Of a stretch of 64,000 nt of DNA, positions 60,543-64,000 are shown piece after piece. The notes under the pieces were generated by a model. That model did not search any database and had not been told where the DNA came from. It saw nothing but the letters and a program-made list of their open reading frames with translations. This DNA is from Epiperipatus broadwayi (lineage: Eukaryota > Onychophora > Udeonychophora > Euonychophora > Peripatidae), in contig JAQFVV010006197.1 of NCBI GenBank assembly GCA_028023455.1, forward strand, positions 18,785,254-18,849,253, in the 5' to 3' direction. The position numbers and the translations under genes are program-made. Within the stretch, counting starts at the first letter, position 1. The number at the start of each line of letters is the position of its first letter.

Positions 60543-60899
60543 TAAACATCACATGATCACCATCTCTTATACTAGCACAATTGTTTATAAACAAGGCAAA
60601 CTCACCATACAGTAGTGCTATCCTGTGCCAACCAGAGTAATCAATAGATGCTCATAAATTTTATAGTTAAGTAGAGATAAAAGGTGGTTGCTGGAGGGTT
60701 GCATTAGATCCTAAGATCTAGGTGCAATGCTCTCAGATCCAAAGCTCCTCACTGATGAAGACCAGAGGCCAGAAACTAGGCTGGAGATATTGGATGAGTA
60801 GGCATTAGATAGGGATTTTATGCACACACCTTCTAGCATCCATTTATTACTCTGGTTGGCACAGGGTGGCACTACTGTATGGAGAGTTTGCCTTGTTTA
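60543..60899. mobile_element. Family A foldback element, complete ~308-bp copy
   Basis: TIRs of about 60 bp at 60590-60650 and 60838-60897, starting 'aacaaggcaaact' and ending with its inverse. TA lies on both sides (60588-60589 and 60898-60899), suggestive of a TA target duplication as in Tc1/mariner-type MITEs. The flank box 'aaacatcacatgatcaccat' precedes it on the left only. The interior carries 'cctaagatctaggtgcaatg' and 'gatattggatgagtaggc', as in the composite. Confidence 0.8.
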
Positions 60900-61682
60900 T
60901 TAACTAAACTTTTAGCAATATACATGTATTCCATGATGGAGTACTACTTGCTGTTAAATAATGCACCATGAATATTATCCTATATGCTGTTGATCCTTTT
61001 AAAAATAACTCATTTACCAGCTGTCTTTAGCTTCATAGCCAATGCACTTATATTTAAAATAAAATTCATCAATCAAGTACATTGCCAGTGTAACTCTTGG
61101 AAAACTTATACTTAACTAAGTTTATTCATTCCTTATAATTTCTTTGAATCTGATCTCAGATAAACAAAACCAATAATTCTCATATCATAATGTCATAGAT
61201 ATAGTATATACTTAACAATATGCTATATAAACTCACAATCTAAATATCTGTATTCATATAAACAGATTCACACATACATAACAGTATATATTACTGCAAT
61301 AGTCAAATTACATACAGTACAATCTCAATTATATTTAAAAACAATACTCAATTTATCTGTTTTATTAAAAATTACAGTGATTTTGAATTCTTTTTTTGTA
61401 GCATCATTTATTCAATTTCTTGAACAATTCATGTATATCAAGGTATTTTTCACATGTGTGCACACACAATGTATTTATTGTTATGTTTATTGTACTCTCC
61501 GATTAATTTATTTAAATATTATATAACAAACTCGAGTATTATAAGAAACACTTTTTTTTAACTCATCTAAATATTTCAAAGGAAATATTCTTTATTTTTA
61601 AATATACATTTTCATACTAAACTAAACTATTGAAAGTATATTAATAATTTTTATTAGTCACTTATTAGACTAAAGATTATCC

Positions 61683-61977
61683 AATAATGAATAATATTTC
61701 TGCAGTGCAATTTTCATTACATCTTTCTCACAGAAGATAGGGAATGTTTTTGTTCCACTTTTAACACCTTGTGAAGGGGTGTAATCATAAACATATGATC
61801 AAAGACATGTGAAAAAGATTTATGATCCCCACATTTCATGCTAAACCATTCATCAGTTGGCCCAGACCACAATCTCTTACATATATCTTTATCATTGTTC
61901 AGTATATAGAAAGAATAAATTATCTTGTGTGAGAGTGGTGTAATGAAAATTACACTACAGAAATATTATTCATTATT
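61683..61977. mobile_element. Family B MITE, complete ~295-bp copy
   Basis: Terminal inverted repeats of about 39 bp begin 'aataatgaataatatttctg' at both ends and run into 'cattaca' with two mismatches. The interior matches 47780-47925 ('cttttaacaccttgtgaagg', 'gttcagtatata'). No ORF. It appears to be the unit from which the large hairpin at 47.7-48.4 kb was built. Confidence 0.8.
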
Positions 61978-62654
61978 AAATTAAACTAATTCTATAAAAG
62001 AAAACAAAGCAAATTTTTGTTTTTATATTAAGGAGAAATCAACAAATCATTCACTTTCTCTGCATCAATCAATTAGTTTATAATACATTAAATATAATAA
62101 ACTATAACTAACCTCTGAGATAATATATATATATTTAGAGGTCATCATAAATAAAAAATTAGCAACGTTCTTCATATAAGTCTAAATTATAAACCGTTTT
62201 TTAAATAAATAATTCTTCGCACTTATGTATATATAACAGTAATGAAATAATACTAAGCGGAAATTGTTTTAGCACTTTACTATGAGACTTCCTAGTTCTG
62301 GCTGATATATCAATAGCATGCGCATGTTTTTAATATATTTACTTATTATTTTTTTGTTCCAAGTCAAAAATAAAATGTCACTAATAAGCTTTCTTGATAG
62401 GTTGTAATTTTTCTCCTTTGACTTACAATTTTGTTTATAAATGCAAGCATAATTATTTGCAGGTTAGTCATTTTTTCAGTTGCATTATGGGTTGGTACTT
62501 ATTTAAAATAGCATTTCAAATTAACAAATGTTGGTTCCAATGTAGACTTCAGGCAATCAGTAGCTTTTTGCCATTAAACTTTCCAGGTTGAAAGAGCATT
62601 CATAAAAGTTAATAGCTAAGAATAAAGAAAAACAATGAAGAATTTATAAAAAAA

Positions 62655-63295
62655 AATCCACTTTACATATATCTGAATGACCCCTGTTTTCATAACCTTA
62701 ATGATCTCTGTTTATCATTACCATGAATATTTTAAATGCATACAACCACAAAAAAATATTTTAATTATCTACTTGATTAAACTTTTAACTTGAAGTAAGC
62801 TACTTGTTTTCTTATTCTCGTGTCACAGCATCAGCCGGGAAGCGAACCCGCTCACCCGGGACAACTGCTTGTAAAGCAGCTGTCGCTGACCTCTCGACCA
62901 CCAATGCTTGACTTGTTTTCTTATTCTGTTATCTCAAAACACAAAAAGTGCAACCTTAAAATTAAAATAAACCTCCTTTTTTAAAACTTTGAACTATAAT
63001 GTAGATGTTTTAATTAAATTTTACTTTTAAGATTTATTTACTTTTAATCTACTTTAATTATATTGTTTTTGAAGTTGACACTAATACCAACATAATTTCA
63101 GGCACAATATCTTTTAAGTATATTTTTCTAATTTTAAATTTATGTATAGCTACATTATTTTGGTCTATTATAAAATATTATTTATTTTTCTTAATATTTA
63201 TTCTAAAATATTATATTTAGTAACCTCTTTATAAAGAATTACAATACTACTTTCTATTATCTTCGCCATGTATAAGATCACATGATTGACCATAA
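62655..63295 (-). repeat. Dispersed repeat family E, copy 2 (with tRNA-like insert)
   Basis: Reverse-complement counterpart of 58830-59615. It keeps the uninterrupted form of copy 1's insertion site near 63200-63235 and has its own insert at 62819-62910, where copy 1 is uninterrupted (about 59450-59475). Confidence 0.75.
62819..62910 (-). tRNA. tRNA-like retro-insert, copy 2, with 17-bp target duplication
   Basis: The tRNA-like body is 62907-62828 on the minus strand: acceptor GCATTGG/CTGATGC (with wobbles), box A TGGTCGAGAGG, anticodon stem-loop CTGC-TTTACAA-GCAG (loop reads anticodon UAC if folded so), a long variable region TTGTCCCGGGTGA, and a T arm CGGG-TTCGCTT-CCCG with C instead of A58. 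Its tail GTGACAC is shared with copy 1. It is flanked by perfect 17-bp repeats 'acttgttttcttattct' at 62802-62818 and 62911-62927. This is a LINE-mobilised tRNA-derived sequence, not a functional gene. Confidence 0.8.
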
Positions 63296-63300
63296 AGTAA

Positions 63301-64000
63301 CTGACATCTATTTCAATATATATATATATAGCATATTTTTATTAAAATACTTTAGAATTTCATGTTTTAATACTTAAAATAGATATAGTAATTAAAATAA
63401 TTATACGATTATGTTAATTTGGTCTAAAAGAATATGGTATTTAAAAAAATAGCTGATATTGTATTTAAAAATAATTTATGTTAATTACTACTTTTAAAAG
63501 TCCATTAATTAGTTAATTACTTTATATACTTGAAAGAATATGAATAAAACTCTTTACTAATCATTTAGAGGAGAGGTAAAGGAGTTGAGAATAATCATAT
63601 CACTTGGTTAATCACTTCTTATAAGTCCCTAAATGGATGCAAGAAAAAAATATACCGGTCATATAAATCTTTATTCAATTTTGCGTAAGCCTTTAAGTTG
63701 CTTTTAGTAACAAGGTGTGTAAATAACTATATATAATATATATTTGTGTACATTCATTATATTCATGTGTTTATTATTTCCTATTAAAATTTGTCTTATA
63801 ATTTTTCGAGTCGATTTATTCTAATGATAAGTTTCTTCATGCTATCTGTATCCTATATATATATATGATTAATCCAGCAATGAATCTCAGCTGCTCATGA
63901 GGACATTGCATCATACATAGCAGTTTTCTTAAAAGATTACTATTCATTTTCATTTTAAATTCACTTTTCTTTGCAATTTCACTGTTGATTTTTTCACGTC
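63301..64000. other. No recognisable gene
   Basis: AT-rich DNA with short (AT)n runs near 63320 and 63855; nothing else supported up to the window edge. Confidence 0.5.

Overview
This window looks like a gene desert from an AT-rich invertebrate metazoan nuclear genome. It is strongly AT-rich, full of A/T homopolymers and (AT)n or (TTA)n microsatellites, and has no bacterial-type operons, ribosome binding sites or long intact ORFs. Every coding signal I recognise belongs to a transposable element: LINE ORF1/endonuclease/reverse transcriptase, a Penelope-type GIY-YIG domain and a mariner transposase tail. I could not support a single host exon. The assignment to an invertebrate is inference; the species cannot be named from this sequence.

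Layout. 1-3961 (-): 5' half of a LINE with a zinc-knuckle ORF1, an EEP endonuclease and the first part of the RT, cut by the window edge. 4190-4925: dispersed repeat C with an exact 107-bp tandem duplication. 7060-9010 (+): decayed RTE-like RT split by a 424-bp hairpin element. 9-14.4 kb: AT-rich desert. 14.4-16.8 kb: a terminal-inverted-repeat MITE, a mariner C-terminus (-) and a candidate solo LTR beside it. 19.45-21.6 kb: a CpG-retaining block that may be another LTR-type insertion. 22.8-25.3 kb: decayed tandem repeats.

28.4-38.0 kb is the most structured part. A decayed ~40-bp minisatellite was entered by a foldback repeat (family A), which was entered by a full-length CR1-like LINE (-). 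That LINE has a PHD-plus-SGNH-esterase ORF1, an EN-RT ORF2 and tandem 5' UTR monomers. A young, non-autonomous LTR element (1.38-kb LTRs, 0.73-kb non-coding interior, 4-bp CTAT target duplication) then landed inside the esterase domain. 38.3-52.9 kb is a graveyard of RTE, Jockey/CR1 and Penelope fossils, repeatedly split by hairpin families A and B. It includes a 1.8-kb composite palindrome of family A units.

54.6-56.3 kb holds a LINE whose 3' half is on (-) and whose RT catalytic core is inverted on (+), the arrangement expected from twin priming. 57.7-58.4 kb (-) is another RT fossil. 58.8-63.3 kb contains two inverted copies of an ~800-bp repeat (E). Each carries the same tRNA-like insert at a different position, with its own target-site duplication, and each provides the other's empty site.

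The elements do not form a pathway; the window records successive insertions. CpG dinucleotides are nearly absent from the old background and return in discrete blocks (about 15.8-17.1, 19.4-21.6, 32.4-35.9 and 52.9-54.6 kb). This fits recent insertion into a genome where CpG decays, although 52.9-54.6 kb may simply be unique sequence.
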